Below, piece by piece: positions 1-8,697 of a DNA stretch of 51,304 nucleotides. Every line of letters starts with the position of its first letter. The stretch's first letter is position 1. This stretch comes from an uncultured Clostridia bacterium. GTDB lineage: Bacteria > Bacillota > Clostridia > Oscillospirales > Acutalibacteraceae. The translations under genes were made by a program, and so were the position numbers. Location: contig CALBNX010000019.1 of NCBI GenBank assembly GCA_937896885.1, positions 1 to 51,304 of the forward strand. Direction: 5' to 3'. Under the pieces are notes generated by a model. It did no database searches, was not told the origin of the DNA, and saw only the letters and a program-made list of their open reading frames with translations.

Positions 1-353
<353 letters not shown>

Positions 354-543
354 ATTGTATCTTTACACCTAAGTGTAGAAATCATTTTCTAAAGTGCTTT
401 TTAGCTCTTTACTTCTTAACTCATAACGCTTAGCGTTTATTTAACTCTTCTGTTATCCAAAAGAATTACTGTTTCTTGTACTTCCATCTCGGTAATTCCT
501 TACCCTCATGGAATCTACAGGGTTCCTTTTACTTATCTCGTCG

Positions 544-563
544 TTGTTTAATTTTCAAGGTCC
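544..563 (-). promoter_or_regulatory. boxA-like rRNA leader antitermination site
   Basis: On the minus strand this reads as a CCTTGAAAATTAAACAA-type sequence, between the proximal rRNA promoter and the 16S 5' end. It resembles the boxA-type leader sequences seen ahead of clostridial and Bacillus rRNA genes, where the NusB/NusE complex loads. Position and sequence fit, but this is similarity only. Confidence 0.5.
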
Positions 564-597
564 AGTCTGTCCAGCCCGATTTCGCGGGTGGAGTTTT

Positions 598-626
598 ATT
601 GTATCAAAACTCCGCAAGCTTGTCAA
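598..626 (-). promoter_or_regulatory. rRNA promoter P2 (proximal)
   Basis: Minus strand: -35 TTGACA (621-626), exactly 17 bp spacer, -10 TACAAT (598-603). It lies downstream of a second promoter in the same orientation, giving the tandem arrangement usual for rRNA operons. Confidence 0.85.
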
Positions 627-682
627 TAGTTTTTTAAAACTTTTTTCAGTTTTTCACTATCGCTCTCGCAGACAGCTTGCAT

Positions 683-711
683 ATAATACCACAATGAAAT
701 TGACTTGTCAA
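683..711 (-). promoter_or_regulatory. rRNA promoter P1 (distal)
   Basis: Minus strand: -35 TTGACA (706-711), 17 bp spacer, -10 TATTAT (683-688). Upstream on the minus strand (712-760) is a very AT-rich stretch with phased A/T runs, which could act as an UP element. Confidence 0.85.
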
Positions 712-869
712 CAACTTTTTAAAAAATTTTTTAAAAATTTTTTCGACATTTTTTCAACACTATTATATATAGTATATATGCCCACAAAAACCACAAATTA
801 TATGTATTAAGAATAAATACTTTCTAGATGGTAAACATAGTAAAGACAAAACATTTTGGAGAGATTTAA

Positions 870-1574
870 ATGAATAGCAATATTAAAACGCGTTCAAGGG
901 TGCATCTTCTTTGGCAGATTGTTGCAATCATATTAGTTAATGTAATTGTTATAACCGCTATTGCATACACTTATGCTGAAACCAGAGAGACTCTTTCGCA
1001 ATTAGGCTCACGCGGACAAGAAGTGCGACAGATTCAACAAAAGCTTCGACAACTGGGATTATATTCCGGTTCGGTTGACGGCGTCTATGGCACAGCAACA
1101 CAAAAAGCCGTAAGACAATTCCAAAAGAATTGTGGAATTACTGCTGACGGAATCGCAGGTCCTAAAACATTATTATACTTAGGACTTGGCTCGGGTGGTG
1201 GCTCATCAGCCGGTGGATACAGTTCAAGCGACGTGTATCTTCTCGCAAGAATTATCGGTGCAGAAGCTCGTGGTGAGAGTTACACGGGACAAGTTGCCGT
1301 TGGTGCAGTAGTATTAAACCGAGTTCGACACTCATCATTCCCCGACACCATTGCAGGTGTTGTTTATCAGTCAGGCGCATTCTCAGCAGTGCGCGACAGC
1401 AACTGGAATGTTGCGCCAAATGACACAGCAAAAAAAGCAGCCCGTGATGCAATCAATGGTTGGGACCCAACAGGTGGCGCTATATACTATTATAATCCTG
1501 CAAAGACAAGTAACCGTTGGATTAGGACAAGACCAGTTATAACTACGATTGGCAGACATGTATTTTGTAAATAG
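870..1574 (+). CDS. sleB: SleB-like spore cortex-lytic enzyme
   Basis: 234 aa. An N-terminal membrane/signal segment (about 13-35) is followed by a PG_binding_1 peptidoglycan-binding domain (about 48-108, with VRQIQQKLRQLGLY and the DGVYGTATQKAVRQFQ core). A Ser/Gly linker leads to a Hydrolase_2 (SleB) catalytic domain (about 125-234) with the LLARIIGAEARGES motif carrying the expected catalytic Glu. The enzyme degrades cortex peptidoglycan (muramic-lactam) during spore germination. TTTTGGAGAG precedes the ATG. Upstream, GAATA (811-815) and CATAGTA (836-842) loosely resemble a forespore SigG promoter, but the spacing is not ideal. A hairpin terminator follows directly. It is divergent from the rRNA operon. 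Confidence 0.93.
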   Translation: MNSNIKTRSRVHLLWQIVAIILVNVIVITAIAYTYAETRETLSQLGSRGQEVRQIQQKLRQLGLYSGSVDGVYGTATQKAVRQFQKNCGITADGIAGPKTLLYLGLGSGGGSSAGGYSSSDVYLLARIIGAEARGESYTGQVAVGAVVLNRVRHSSFPDTIAGVVYQSGAFSAVRDSNWNVAPNDTAKKAARDAINGWDPTGGAIYYYNPAKTSNRWIRTRPVITTIGRHVFCK

Positions 1575-1641
1575 TGCAGAGTGCAGAACACAAAACGCAA
1601 AGCGATATAATAAAACCCCATTCTCGATTGAGAGTGGGGTT
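1573..1641 (+). repeat. 69-bp direct repeat, copy 1, ending in a bidirectional terminator
   Basis: This 69-bp unit matches 2998-3066 at all but two positions by eye, in the same orientation. It begins with a GTGCAGAGTGCAGAA purine-rich tract and ends in a hairpin (arms 1614-1625 and 1630-1641, loop GATT) flanked by T-rich DNA on both strands. The hairpin can therefore terminate sleB and the convergent gene that ends at 1649. The repeat overlaps the sleB stop codon. Confidence 0.85.
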
Positions 1642-1648
1642 TTGTTTT

Positions 1649-2524
1649 CTATATTTGTTCAATGAAAGTTATTGTTTTTGCCCACTCAATGAACTGAGGC
1701 AAAGAAGACTCAGCTTCTTCGGCAGGTACAGCGAACTGAATCAGCCAAAATGCATCATCGCTTTTGAATATAGTGGCAAAATAATAGTTTGTTATGTTGT
1801 CAATATTATTATTCTCATAATCAAAGTACAAAAGACCCTCAATTTCTTCAAGTTCAGAAGTTCCTGTAAGACCATTATTCTCAATTACCAACTCGCCATA
1901 CTGTTGCAATGTATAATCTTCAAGCCCTTCTAATAAAGCAAACTCTTCTTTTAAAACTAAAACAATCGCCGTATTTGATACAAATACTTCATCTAGCCCT
2001 TGATATGATTCTGTTTCGAACTCACTTGTAAGTGTAATTTGCATATTATCAACAGTAAATTGTTTTGGAGTTATTTCTACGTCGTCAAAAAAAGTGCTAG
2101 ACAAACCCCAACCCACGATTGCACCAACAATCGCCGCCACTATTAATACTAGCGTGCCTTTTTTAGTACCTTTTTTACGATTTTTCAAAACTTCTTCATC
2201 AGTTATACCATCAAAACGAAACGCATTTCCATTTGCCGGGTTAAATTTACACTGACCACTGATATAGACATCTTCTGTTCCCTCAGGAACATTATAAAAC
2301 TCATTGCAATAATCTTTACTCAATTTATCCGCAATAACAAAAACTCTTGTCTCATTAGCGTCTATCAAAAACGATTGTTCTTCTCCATTTTTGATTGTAC
2401 CAAGTTTACGGCAAGGCACACCATTAATTGTAATCTCATTTGACGCACTATCTTCTATGTAAACTTTCAGTTTCATAGCACAGCCAACAAAAGTTTTATT
2501 TCTTTTAATAATCAAATTTCTCAT
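1649..2524 (-). CDS. Membrane-anchored protein of unknown function
   Basis: 291 aa from the ATG at 2524, chosen because GGAAAGGGTGG lies 6 nt upstream; longer in-frame starts have no ribosome binding site. Residues ~1-115 form a soluble, beta-rich region, followed by a basic stretch (KNRKKGTKKG) and one membrane segment of about 20 residues (LVLIVAAIVGAIVGWGL). An acidic C-terminal domain of ~150 residues lies outside by the positive-inside rule. I recognise no family. The promoter is studded with two identical palindromes and faces an XRE regulator gene, so it is probably that regulator's main target. Confidence 0.7.
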   Translation of the reverse strand: MRNLIIKRNKTFVGCAMKLKVYIEDSASNEITINGVPCRKLGTIKNGEEQSFLIDANETRVFVIADKLSKDYCNEFYNVPEGTEDVYISGQCKFNPANGNAFRFDGITDEEVLKNRKKGTKKGTLVLIVAAIVGAIVGWGLSSTFFDDVEITPKQFTVDNMQITLTSEFETESYQGLDEVFVSNTAIVLVLKEEFALLEGLEDYTLQQYGELVIENNGLTGTSELEEIEGLLYFDYENNNIDNITNYYFATIFKSDDAFWLIQFAVPAEEAESSLPQFIEWAKTITFIEQI

Positions 2525-2633
2525 ATATTCCACCCTTTCCACACACAATTCTGCAAATTGATTATAGCGCACATTAACTTGTTTTTCAAGTAATGTTGTG
2601 TTTTTCAACCACAGAATCGCACTTTATACAATT

Positions 2634-2662
2634 ATTATATCTGTATTACAGATAAAAGTCAA
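2634..2662 (-). promoter_or_regulatory. Promoter of the 1649-2524 membrane protein gene
   Basis: Minus strand: -35 TTGACT (2657-2662), 17 bp spacer, -10 TATAAT (2634-2639). One operator palindrome fills the spacer and a second abuts the -35, an arrangement expected for repression by steric exclusion. Confidence 0.8.
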
Positions 2663-2679
2663 TATCTGTTATACAGATA
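2638..2679. promoter_or_regulatory. Two identical palindromic operators (TATCTGT-N3-ACAGATA)
   Basis: Perfect 7-bp arms at 2638-2654 (spacer ATT) and 2663-2679 (spacer TAT), 25 bp apart. They sit between the divergent membrane-protein gene and the XRE regulator gene. The small dimeric HTH protein encoded at 2706 is the obvious candidate to bind them. Binding to the upstream copy could also autoregulate the regulator. Confidence 0.75.
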
Positions 2680-2705
2680 CGGCATAATAGTTACAGGTGA
2701 TTATT

Positions 2706-2909
2706 ATGGTATTCAAAAATTTGAGAGCAATCAGAGAAGATAATGATTTAAAACAAAGCGATATTGCAAAAATGCTTAATGTTTCGCAGAACACATATTC
2801 TCAATACGAAACAGGTGTTATTGCATTAACTGCCGATGTACTTATTAAACTTGCGGATTATTATAATGTTAGCGTTGATTATTTATTAGACCGAACAGAC
2901 AAAAAGTAA
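2706..2909 (+). CDS. XRE/Cro-family HTH transcriptional regulator
   Basis: 67 aa from the ATG at 2706 (AGGTG 6 nt upstream; an in-frame GTG three codons earlier overlaps that site). It is a single helix-turn-helix domain of the phage-repressor type: LRAIREDNDLKQSDIAKMLN, the recognition helix VSQNTYSQYETG, and the C-terminal YYNVSVDYLLDRTD that is common in clostridial HTH_3 proteins. There is no sensor domain. It is divergent from a membrane-protein gene with two matching palindromes between them, so it probably represses that gene and perhaps itself. Confidence 0.9.
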   Translation: MVFKNLRAIREDNDLKQSDIAKMLNVSQNTYSQYETGVIALTADVLIKLADYYNVSVDYLLDRTDKK

Positions 2910-2943
2910 ACCCATTCTCAATTACGAGAATGGGTTGTTTTTA
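2909..2943 (+). terminator. Rho-independent terminator after the XRE gene
   Basis: Perfect 11-bp stem AACCCATTCTC/GAGAATGGGTT (2909-2919 and 2926-2936) followed by GTTTTTAT. It overlaps the XRE stop codon. Confidence 0.85.
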
Positions 2944-2956
2944 TAATTTAAGCAGT

Positions 2957-2979
2957 TAGACAAATTGGGAGTTTGTCGG
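2957..2979. repeat. Short hairpin of the ACAAATT...TTTGT type
   Basis: GACAAATT-GGGAG-TTTGTC forms an imperfect hairpin. Closely related hairpins occur at 11863-11886 and 12010-12033, so this looks like a dispersed palindrome family. Confidence 0.45.
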
Positions 2980-2997
2980 GATGAACGCAGAGTGCAA

Positions 2998-3066
2998 AGT
3001 GCAGAGTGCAGAACACAAAACGCAAAGCGATATAGCAAAACCCCATTCTCGATTGAGAGTGGGGTT
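2998..3066 (+). repeat. 69-bp direct repeat, copy 2, with terminator hairpin
   Basis: Same unit as 1573-1641 with two differences (TAATAAAA versus TAGCAAAA). The hairpin arms are 3039-3050 and 3055-3066. On the minus strand it would end transcription coming from the aromatic operon and the 3113-3553 gene. Extra partial GTGCAAA/GTGCAGA units precede it (2988-2998). Confidence 0.85.
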
Positions 3067-3112
3067 GTTATTTGTTGGACGATGTGGGTCGTCCCCCATT
3101 TCTTCATAACTA

Positions 3113-3553
3113 TTAATCTTTTTCTCCAAAATATTCTTTGTCACCCATACATTCTTCAATAGTACGCCATCTAAATTGAGATGCACAAATAATAGTTCCG
3201 TCATAATCTTCTATATTCAATTCAGACACTCCACCACAATCGCACCACCATATACAACTATCTTTCATAAACATAGTCGCATCAAGAATTTCACAAGTAT
3301 AGTTTTCATCAACAGGACATAGTTTCAATTTTTTTAATCCAACAAACTCCATCTCTATCATAGGATTATCTTCAAACTGACGTTGTACTATAACCTTTAA
3401 TACTCTTTTATCATTGATAGGATGCATAGACAAATTTTCATTCACATAAGCTCCACTTACATATTTTATTTCTTTGATACAGCTATCGTGGAAACAACAA
3501 ACTGTTTCCATAAAATGATTTATATCTTGAATATTAACAATCTCATTCCACAT
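3113..3553 (-). CDS. Conserved-looking hypothetical protein at the end of the aro operon
   Basis: 146 aa from the ATG at 3553. AGGAG overlaps the aroQ stop codon 7 nt upstream, so translation is probably coupled to aroQ. No signal peptide or membrane segment. Features are a CCFHDSCIKEIKY segment near residue 20, a central beta-rich stretch (VLKVIVQRQFEDNPMIEMEF), and a Trp/Cys-rich segment (DSCIWWCDCG) near residue 105. The FHDSCIKE-type motif recalls uncharacterised Firmicutes proteins, but I cannot assign a function. Its place in the operon may be incidental. Confidence 0.6.
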   Translation of the reverse strand: MWNEIVNIQDINHFMETVCCFHDSCIKEIKYVSGAYVNENLSMHPINDKRVLKVIVQRQFEDNPMIEMEFVGLKKLKLCPVDENYTCEILDATMFMKDSCIWWCDCGGVSELNIEDYDGTIICASQFRWRTIEECMGDKEYFGEKD

Positions 3554-3563
3554 AATACTTCTC

Positions 3564-4001
3564 CTATACTGCAATGTTATTCTTACAAAGATATTTCATT
3601 GCTAATTTATAGCCTTCTAATCCTTTGCCGATTATATGTTCTTCACAAGCCATACCTGCGTATGAGATTTGGCGAAAATCTTCGCGTTTGGTTACATCTG
3701 AAATATGAACTTCAACTGCCGGGATTCCCACAGATTTTAATGCATCTAAAATTGCAATACTTGTATGGGTATATGCAGCAGGATTAATAACAATACCGTC
3801 AAAGACATTATATGCTTGTTGGATTTTATCAACTATATCACCTTCGTGATTAGACTGAAAGCACTCTACTTCGCAGTTCAGTTCATTTGCCCATTGTTCT
3901 ATATCACAAAGCAAGGTTTCATAATTTTGATTGCCATATATTTCAGGCTCACGAACTCCCAACATATTTATATTGGGTCCGTTAATTACAAGAATTTTCA
4001 T
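3564..4001 (-). CDS. aroQ: Type II 3-dehydroquinate dehydratase
   Basis: 145 aa, the usual length for the dodecameric type II enzyme. It converts 3-dehydroquinate to 3-dehydroshikimate. Visible motifs are the N-terminal NGPNINMLGVREPEIYG (flexible loop with the catalytic Tyr in IYG), FQSNHEGDIVDKIQ, the NPAAYTHTSIAILDAL strand-helix with substrate-binding Asn and His, and VEVHISD. The start overlaps the end of aroEK by 20 bp, with AAGGAG inside the aroEK coding sequence. It supplies the third step of the pathway encoded by this operon. Confidence 0.95.
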   Translation of the reverse strand: MKILVINGPNINMLGVREPEIYGNQNYETLLCDIEQWANELNCEVECFQSNHEGDIVDKIQQAYNVFDGIVINPAAYTHTSIAILDALKSVGIPAVEVHISDVTKREDFRQISYAGMACEEHIIGKGLEGYKLAMKYLCKNNIAV

Positions 4002-5220
4002 AGAGCAAAATCTCCTTTACAATTCTGTTGGATACTTCTTCTATTGTGCCATTGCCGTCAATTTCGATATCTGCAAACTGACGGTAAAGTGGCAGTCTTT
4101 TTTCATATAACTCTTTTACGCCATACTTTTGTGAAAGTGGTCTGCCGTCGGTTGCCAACAACTCCGCATCACGATTTATAAAAACTATTATTCCGTTTTG
4201 TTTTAACGAATTATAATTTTCAGGTCGGGTTATTACTCCCCCACCTGTTGCGATTATCCGGCTTTTTTCTTTGCCTGCAATATTAACTGCAACATTTTCG
4301 CACCAACGAAAATAATCCTCACCCTTTTCAGTAAAGATTTCAGGGATTGGCTTATTTTCTGTATTCACAATCATTTCGTCAGTATCAACAAAGTCTTTTT
4401 TTAATAACTCGCTAAGTCGTTTGCCTATTGTTGATTTACCACAACCCGCCATACCAATAAGAACAATATTACACATTTGTAATGTAAGTGAGTGTTCAAT
4501 CTGTTCGCAGATATTATTTTCTATTGTTGTATCAAAAAAGATTTCATGTGCTTTTTTAGCCTGAGCAACAAGCATTGAAAGTCCTGCAGAAGATGGAATA
4601 TTTCTCTGCTCGGCATCTAAAATCAATCTTGTTTTAAGCGGATTATACACCACATCAAGCACACCTGAAAGATTTTTGAAACGGTCAAGGTCAACAAGCG
4701 TATTAAGATTATCGGGGTACATTCCCACGGGGGTAGTATTCACAATAACTTCTGCATCAGTATGCTTTATATACATGTTAACATAGTTGTCGTCGCCATT
4801 GCGGGACAAAACCGCAACTTCACTTGCACCCATATCGCGAAGCACAGCTTGTACTGTTGCAGATGCCCCACCTGAACCTAAAACCAACACTTTTTTATCT
4901 TCAACATAGATTTTTGACTTTTTGAGCATATATTCAAAGCCAAAGTAATCAGTATTATATCCACAGAGTTTGCCGTCACGGACGATTATTGTATTAACCG
5001 CACCGATTTTTTCGGCTTCGGGTGAAATCTCGTCAAGATATGGAATAACTGCTTTTTTATATGGAATTGTTACATTGATACCTTTGAAGTTTTTTTCACG
5101 CATAAACTTTTCAAGATTTTCGGGTGCAATTTCAAAAAGATTATAGTTATCATTGCCCAAAGCCTTGTGAATCTGCGGTGAAAAACTATGGGGTAAGTGC
5201 TCGCCTAAAAGTCCGTACAT
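3982..5220 (-). CDS. aroEK: Fused shikimate dehydrogenase-shikimate kinase
   Basis: 412 aa. Residues ~1-240 are AroE: HSFSPQIH shikimate site, NVTIPYKKAV with the catalytic Lys, NTDYFGF, and NADP loop GSGGASATV. Residues ~248-412 are AroK: Walker A GMAGCGKST, DTDEMI, the FRWCE region, ATGGGVI, and lid segment DGRPLSQ. The join is a short linker around 236-250 with no stop or frameshift, and both halves keep their catalytic residues, so this appears to be a real bifunctional enzyme for steps 4 and 5 of the shikimate pathway. AGGAGATG precedes the ATG. pheA ends 2 nt upstream. Confidence 0.93.
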   Translation of the reverse strand: MYGLLGEHLPHSFSPQIHKALGNDNYNLFEIAPENLEKFMREKNFKGINVTIPYKKAVIPYLDEISPEAEKIGAVNTIIVRDGKLCGYNTDYFGFEYMLKKSKIYVEDKKVLVLGSGGASATVQAVLRDMGASEVAVLSRNGDDNYVNMYIKHTDAEVIVNTTPVGMYPDNLNTLVDLDRFKNLSGVLDVVYNPLKTRLILDAEQRNIPSSAGLSMLVAQAKKAHEIFFDTTIENNICEQIEHSLTLQMCNIVLIGMAGCGKSTIGKRLSELLKKDFVDTDEMIVNTENKPIPEIFTEKGEDYFRWCENVAVNIAGKEKSRIIATGGGVITRPENYNSLKQNGIIVFINRDAELLATDGRPLSQKYGVKELYEKRLPLYRQFADIEIDGNGTIEEVSNRIVKEILLYENSCN

Positions 5221-5222
5221 AG

Positions 5223-6368
5223 TTATAACATCTCCTGATAACTACCTAAATAGTGGAAGTATTCACATTCATCCTTTAACTGTTCAAGTATTTCATAAAA
5301 AGCATTATCATAAACTGAAACTGACATATCAAAATAGAACATAAATTCAAAATCCTTATTCTGTATAGGACGGCTTTCAATTTTATTCACATTGATACCC
5401 AACGCATAAAAACGAGCAAGGGTGTGATAAAGTGAGCCAGGATGATGCGGAAGAGTAAGCACAAAACTGGTTTTATCTGCACCGGGATAGATTTCTAAGT
5501 CCTTTGAGATACAGATAAAACGGGTATAGTTGTTGTCTTTATTCTGTACATTATCAGAAATGAGAGTCATACCATATAAATCACGACAATTCTCTGATGA
5601 AATCGCAGCAACATCTGTGCGACCACTTTCCATAACCATTTTTGCCGCAACTGCAGTATTCTCGCAAACTGTAACTTTAATATTACCGTGTTGACGCAAA
5701 AATTCACTACACTGATTTATAGCTTGTTCGTGAGAATATATTTCTTTTATGTTTTCAAGTTTTGCACCCTTATTAGCCAAAAGGCAATGATTAATTTTCA
5801 AACGCAAACTTTTAACAACATAAAAATTATGTTCTGCCATTAAATCATAAACAGCATTTACACTACCCGCTGTACTGTTTTCAATTGGCAAAACGCCATA
5901 TTTGCAAAGGCCTTTTTCAACAGCATTTACAACATCATACCAAGTTTTAAAATATGAAACAGTTGGATATTTAAAAAGTTTTTCACAAGCAAGTCCTGAA
6001 TATGCTCCTTCAACGCCTTGACAAGCAACCATAGCTTTTTGTGGGAATAACTTTGGTGTGTTTTCTACTGCTGATTTGATTTTCTCGGTCAATTCGCTAT
6101 CCACATTAAGATAACGGTGTTGATATGAACGAGAAATAGTCATAACAGTTTCATAAAGCACACGAGAATATATTTCTAAATTTTCCCCAGCCATATTGCC
6201 AATACGGTCAAGCAATTCGCGTTCTCTTTGAGAATCCAGCACTGGAAGATTATTTTCTTTTTTATATTGTGCAACAGAAAGACAAGTTTCCATTCTGTCT
6301 TTCCAAAGTTCTATTATTTTGCTATCTATTTCATTTATTTTTTCTCTGATTTGTGAAAGGTCTTTCAT
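5223..6368 (-). CDS. pheA: Bifunctional chorismate mutase/prephenate dehydratase (P-protein)
   Basis: 381 aa in three domains. A helical AroQ-class chorismate mutase (about 1-90) carries REKINEIDSKIIELWKDRM and the R-E-R-E-L-L segment. The prephenate dehydratase domain (about 108-285) has GVEGAYSGLAC, the PIENSTAGSV motif and NYTRFICI (TRF motif). A C-terminal ACT domain (about 300-381) contains the Phe-binding ESRPIQNKDFEF motif. It makes phenylpyruvate from chorismate and is expected to be feedback-inhibited by Phe. The start has AAGGTG 8 nt upstream; aroC ends 11 nt before. Confidence 0.95.
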   Translation of the reverse strand: MKDLSQIREKINEIDSKIIELWKDRMETCLSVAQYKKENNLPVLDSQRERELLDRIGNMAGENLEIYSRVLYETVMTISRSYQHRYLNVDSELTEKIKSAVENTPKLFPQKAMVACQGVEGAYSGLACEKLFKYPTVSYFKTWYDVVNAVEKGLCKYGVLPIENSTAGSVNAVYDLMAEHNFYVVKSLRLKINHCLLANKGAKLENIKEIYSHEQAINQCSEFLRQHGNIKVTVCENTAVAAKMVMESGRTDVAAISSENCRDLYGMTLISDNVQNKDNNYTRFICISKDLEIYPGADKTSFVLTLPHHPGSLYHTLARFYALGINVNKIESRPIQNKDFEFMFYFDMSVSVYDNAFYEILEQLKDECEYFHYLGSYQEML

Positions 6369-6379
6369 TATAAATCACC

Positions 6380-7444
6380 TTATAAAACAATGTCTAAAAT
6401 AGTTAAAGCTGTCACCGCCTCTATAACCGGTACTGCTCTTTGCACAATGCAAGGGTCATGTCTGCCGACAATTTCTAATTCTTTTTCTGTTTTGTCTTTT
6501 AAACTTACGCTATTTTGCTTTTTTGCAATTGATGGAGTTGGCTTGATTGCCACATTGAAAATAATCGGCATACCATTGGTTATTCCACCATTTATTCCAC
6601 CTGCATTGTTAGTTTTTGTTTTAATTTCGCCATTCTCAATGCAGAATTCATCATTGTTCTCACTACCATAAAGAGTAGTTGCATCAAATCCGTTACCGAA
6701 TTCGATACCCTTAACTGCGGGGATTCCAAAAATGTTTTTAGCAAGCATATTTTCAACGCCATCAAACATTGGCTCACCAAAGCCTGCTTTAATGCCCGTT
6801 ACCGCACATTCGATAACACCACCAACAGAATCCGAATCAAGTCTTGCCTGTTCAATCTGTGCCTTCATTTCAATTCCTTGTTCGTCATTGATGACAGGGA
6901 ATTCTTTTTTATCTATATTATAGTTTTCAACATTTATCGGATTGAATTTATCGTCCTTTATATCTTTGATTGACAAAATATGAGCCTGAACATTAACACC
7001 CATATCTTCTAAAATCTGCAGACACACCGCACCAGCAAAACAAAGTGGTGCTGTAAGTCTGCCCGAAAAATGTCCACCACCTGAAATATCGTTAAATCCG
7101 TTATGCTTTATGTATGCTGAATAGTCAGCGTGTGATGGTCTTGGGGTATCCATTATATTGTTGTAGTCTGCAGAATTCTGATTTTCGTTATATATAACCA
7201 TACAAAGTGGCGCACCACAAGTTGTATCATTCACAAGTCCCGACAAAATTTCAGGTTTATCTGCTTCAAAGCGTTTAGTTGAATAAGCATTTCTACCCGG
7301 TGCACGACGTTCCATAAATGCCATAACTTTTTCCATATCTATTTTTTTACCTGCAGGAAGTCCGTCAATCACAACGCCAATTGCTTTTGAATGTGATTGA
7401 CCGAAAACAGATATTTTGATTTTATTTCCCATCATTGATGACAT
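6380..7444 (-). CDS. aroC: Chorismate synthase
   Basis: 354 aa. FMNH2-dependent conversion of EPSP to chorismate, the last shared step. Signatures are the N-terminal FGQSHSKAIGVVIDGLPAG, RRAPGRNAYSTKRFEADKPEILSG, the SGGGHFSGRLTA loop and the C-terminal GRHDPCIVQRAVPVIEA. The ATG at 7444 was chosen for AGGGGG 8 nt upstream. This gives a 23-bp overlap with the 3' end of aroA in another frame, which suggests translational coupling. Confidence 0.96.
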   Translation of the reverse strand: MSSMMGNKIKISVFGQSHSKAIGVVIDGLPAGKKIDMEKVMAFMERRAPGRNAYSTKRFEADKPEILSGLVNDTTCGAPLCMVIYNENQNSADYNNIMDTPRPSHADYSAYIKHNGFNDISGGGHFSGRLTAPLCFAGAVCLQILEDMGVNVQAHILSIKDIKDDKFNPINVENYNIDKKEFPVINDEQGIEMKAQIEQARLDSDSVGGVIECAVTGIKAGFGEPMFDGVENMLAKNIFGIPAVKGIEFGNGFDATTLYGSENNDEFCIENGEIKTKTNNAGGINGGITNGMPIIFNVAIKPTPSIAKKQNSVSLKDKTEKELEIVGRHDPCIVQRAVPVIEAVTALTILDIVL

Positions 7445-8696
7445 TTGCTTTTCCCCCTAAACTGTTAAAATTTTCAAAGAACTGCGGATATGATTTTTCT
7501 ACTGCTTCTGCACCCACAATATCAACAGGCAACGCACAAAGGCAACTGAGAATTGCCGCTGACATTACAATTCTGTGGTCATTTGCGCCTTCTACTCTTC
7601 CACCGATTAAATCATTTTCACCCCAAATGACAAGTCCGTCGTCTGTTTCACTAACTGCTGCGCCAACCTTTGTAAGTAGCGCTTCTGTGGTTGCAATTCG
7701 GTCACTTTCTTTAAGTCGCAAACGGCTTGCATTGATAATATGTGTAACACCATTGTCACACATTGCACCCACTACAGACACAATCGGCACTAAATCGGGA
7801 ATATCTCCACCATTGACCATTGTGCCCATAAGTTTATTCTTTTTAACTGTTATTTCATCATTATTTATCTGGACACTTGCACCCATTCTTTTGAGAATGT
7901 CAAGTATTTTTTTATCCCCTTGTGTTGAGTTGATATTGAGTCCTGAAACTGTCACTCCATCTTTTGACAGCGCCCCTGCACAAAGAAAAAATGCAGAATT
8001 TGACCAGTCGCCATCAATTGTTATTTCTTGGGGTGAAATATATTTTTGATTACCTTTAATTATATATGTATTTTCTGTTTCTTCAATAAGAATTCCAAAT
8101 TCACGAAGAGTTGCAACAGTCATATCTATATATGATTTTGATTCAACAGGTGGAATAAGTGCTATTTTGCTATCACCCTCTAATAAAGGCAACGCAAAAA
8201 GTAATCCACTAACAAACTGTGAACTCACATTACCTGCTAATTCATATTCACCACTTTGCAAATTGCCTGTTATATGTAAAGGGAACTCATTATCTGTTTC
8301 AAAGACTACACCCTTTTTCTCCAATTCTTCTTTTAACGGTGATAATGGTCTTTGGGGCAATCTGCCGTGTGCATTTATTGTTGCATCAATTCCCAATGCA
8401 GAAACAACAGGCAACAAAAATCTTAAAGTTGAGCCACTTTCATCGCAATCTATTTCTGCTTTTTCGTTAAATCTCTGTGGATTTACAAAAATGGTATTTT
8501 CTCCTGTTTTTATATCTACCCCAAGCATTTTAAGGCACTCCAAAGTTGCCGTAATATCTTTTGATAAGACATTACAGTTAATTTTGGTCGGCTCGCTTGC
8601 AAGTGCTGAGCATATAAGCACTCTGTGAGCGTGTGATTTTGATGAAATTGCCTTAATTTTTCCTGACAAAATTGTAGGGGTGCATCTCATTTCCAT
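7422..8696 (-). CDS. aroA: 3-phosphoshikimate 1-carboxyvinyltransferase (EPSP synthase)
   Basis: 424 aa, the normal length. It transfers enolpyruvyl from PEP to shikimate-3-phosphate. Visible motifs are ISSKSHAHRVLICSAL (substrate-binding Lys/Ser), CDESGSTLRFLLPV, RLPQRPLSPL, SSQFVSGLLFALPLL, and RLRLKESDRI near the C terminus with the PEP-binding Arg/Lys. GSTLRFLLP departs from the usual GTAxR form, consistent with the class II or other non-enterobacterial type; herbicide sensitivity cannot be judged. It lies 2 nt after aroB. Confidence 0.95.
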   Translation of the reverse strand: MEMRCTPTILSGKIKAISSKSHAHRVLICSALASEPTKINCNVLSKDITATLECLKMLGVDIKTGENTIFVNPQRFNEKAEIDCDESGSTLRFLLPVVSALGIDATINAHGRLPQRPLSPLKEELEKKGVVFETDNEFPLHITGNLQSGEYELAGNVSSQFVSGLLFALPLLEGDSKIALIPPVESKSYIDMTVATLREFGILIEETENTYIIKGNQKYISPQEITIDGDWSNSAFFLCAGALSKDGVTVSGLNINSTQGDKKILDILKRMGASVQINNDEITVKKNKLMGTMVNGGDIPDLVPIVSVVGAMCDNGVTHIINASRLRLKESDRIATTEALLTKVGAAVSETDDGLVIWGENDLIGGRVEGANDHRIVMSAAILSCLCALPVDIVGAEAVEKSYPQFFENFNSLGGKANVINDGK

Positions 8697-8697
8697 T

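Noticed and set aside
3982..5220. Missed stop or frameshift between separate aroE and aroK genes
   Set aside because: The linker region is open in one frame and has no ribosome binding site or start for a separate aroK that would be preferred; both halves have normal lengths.
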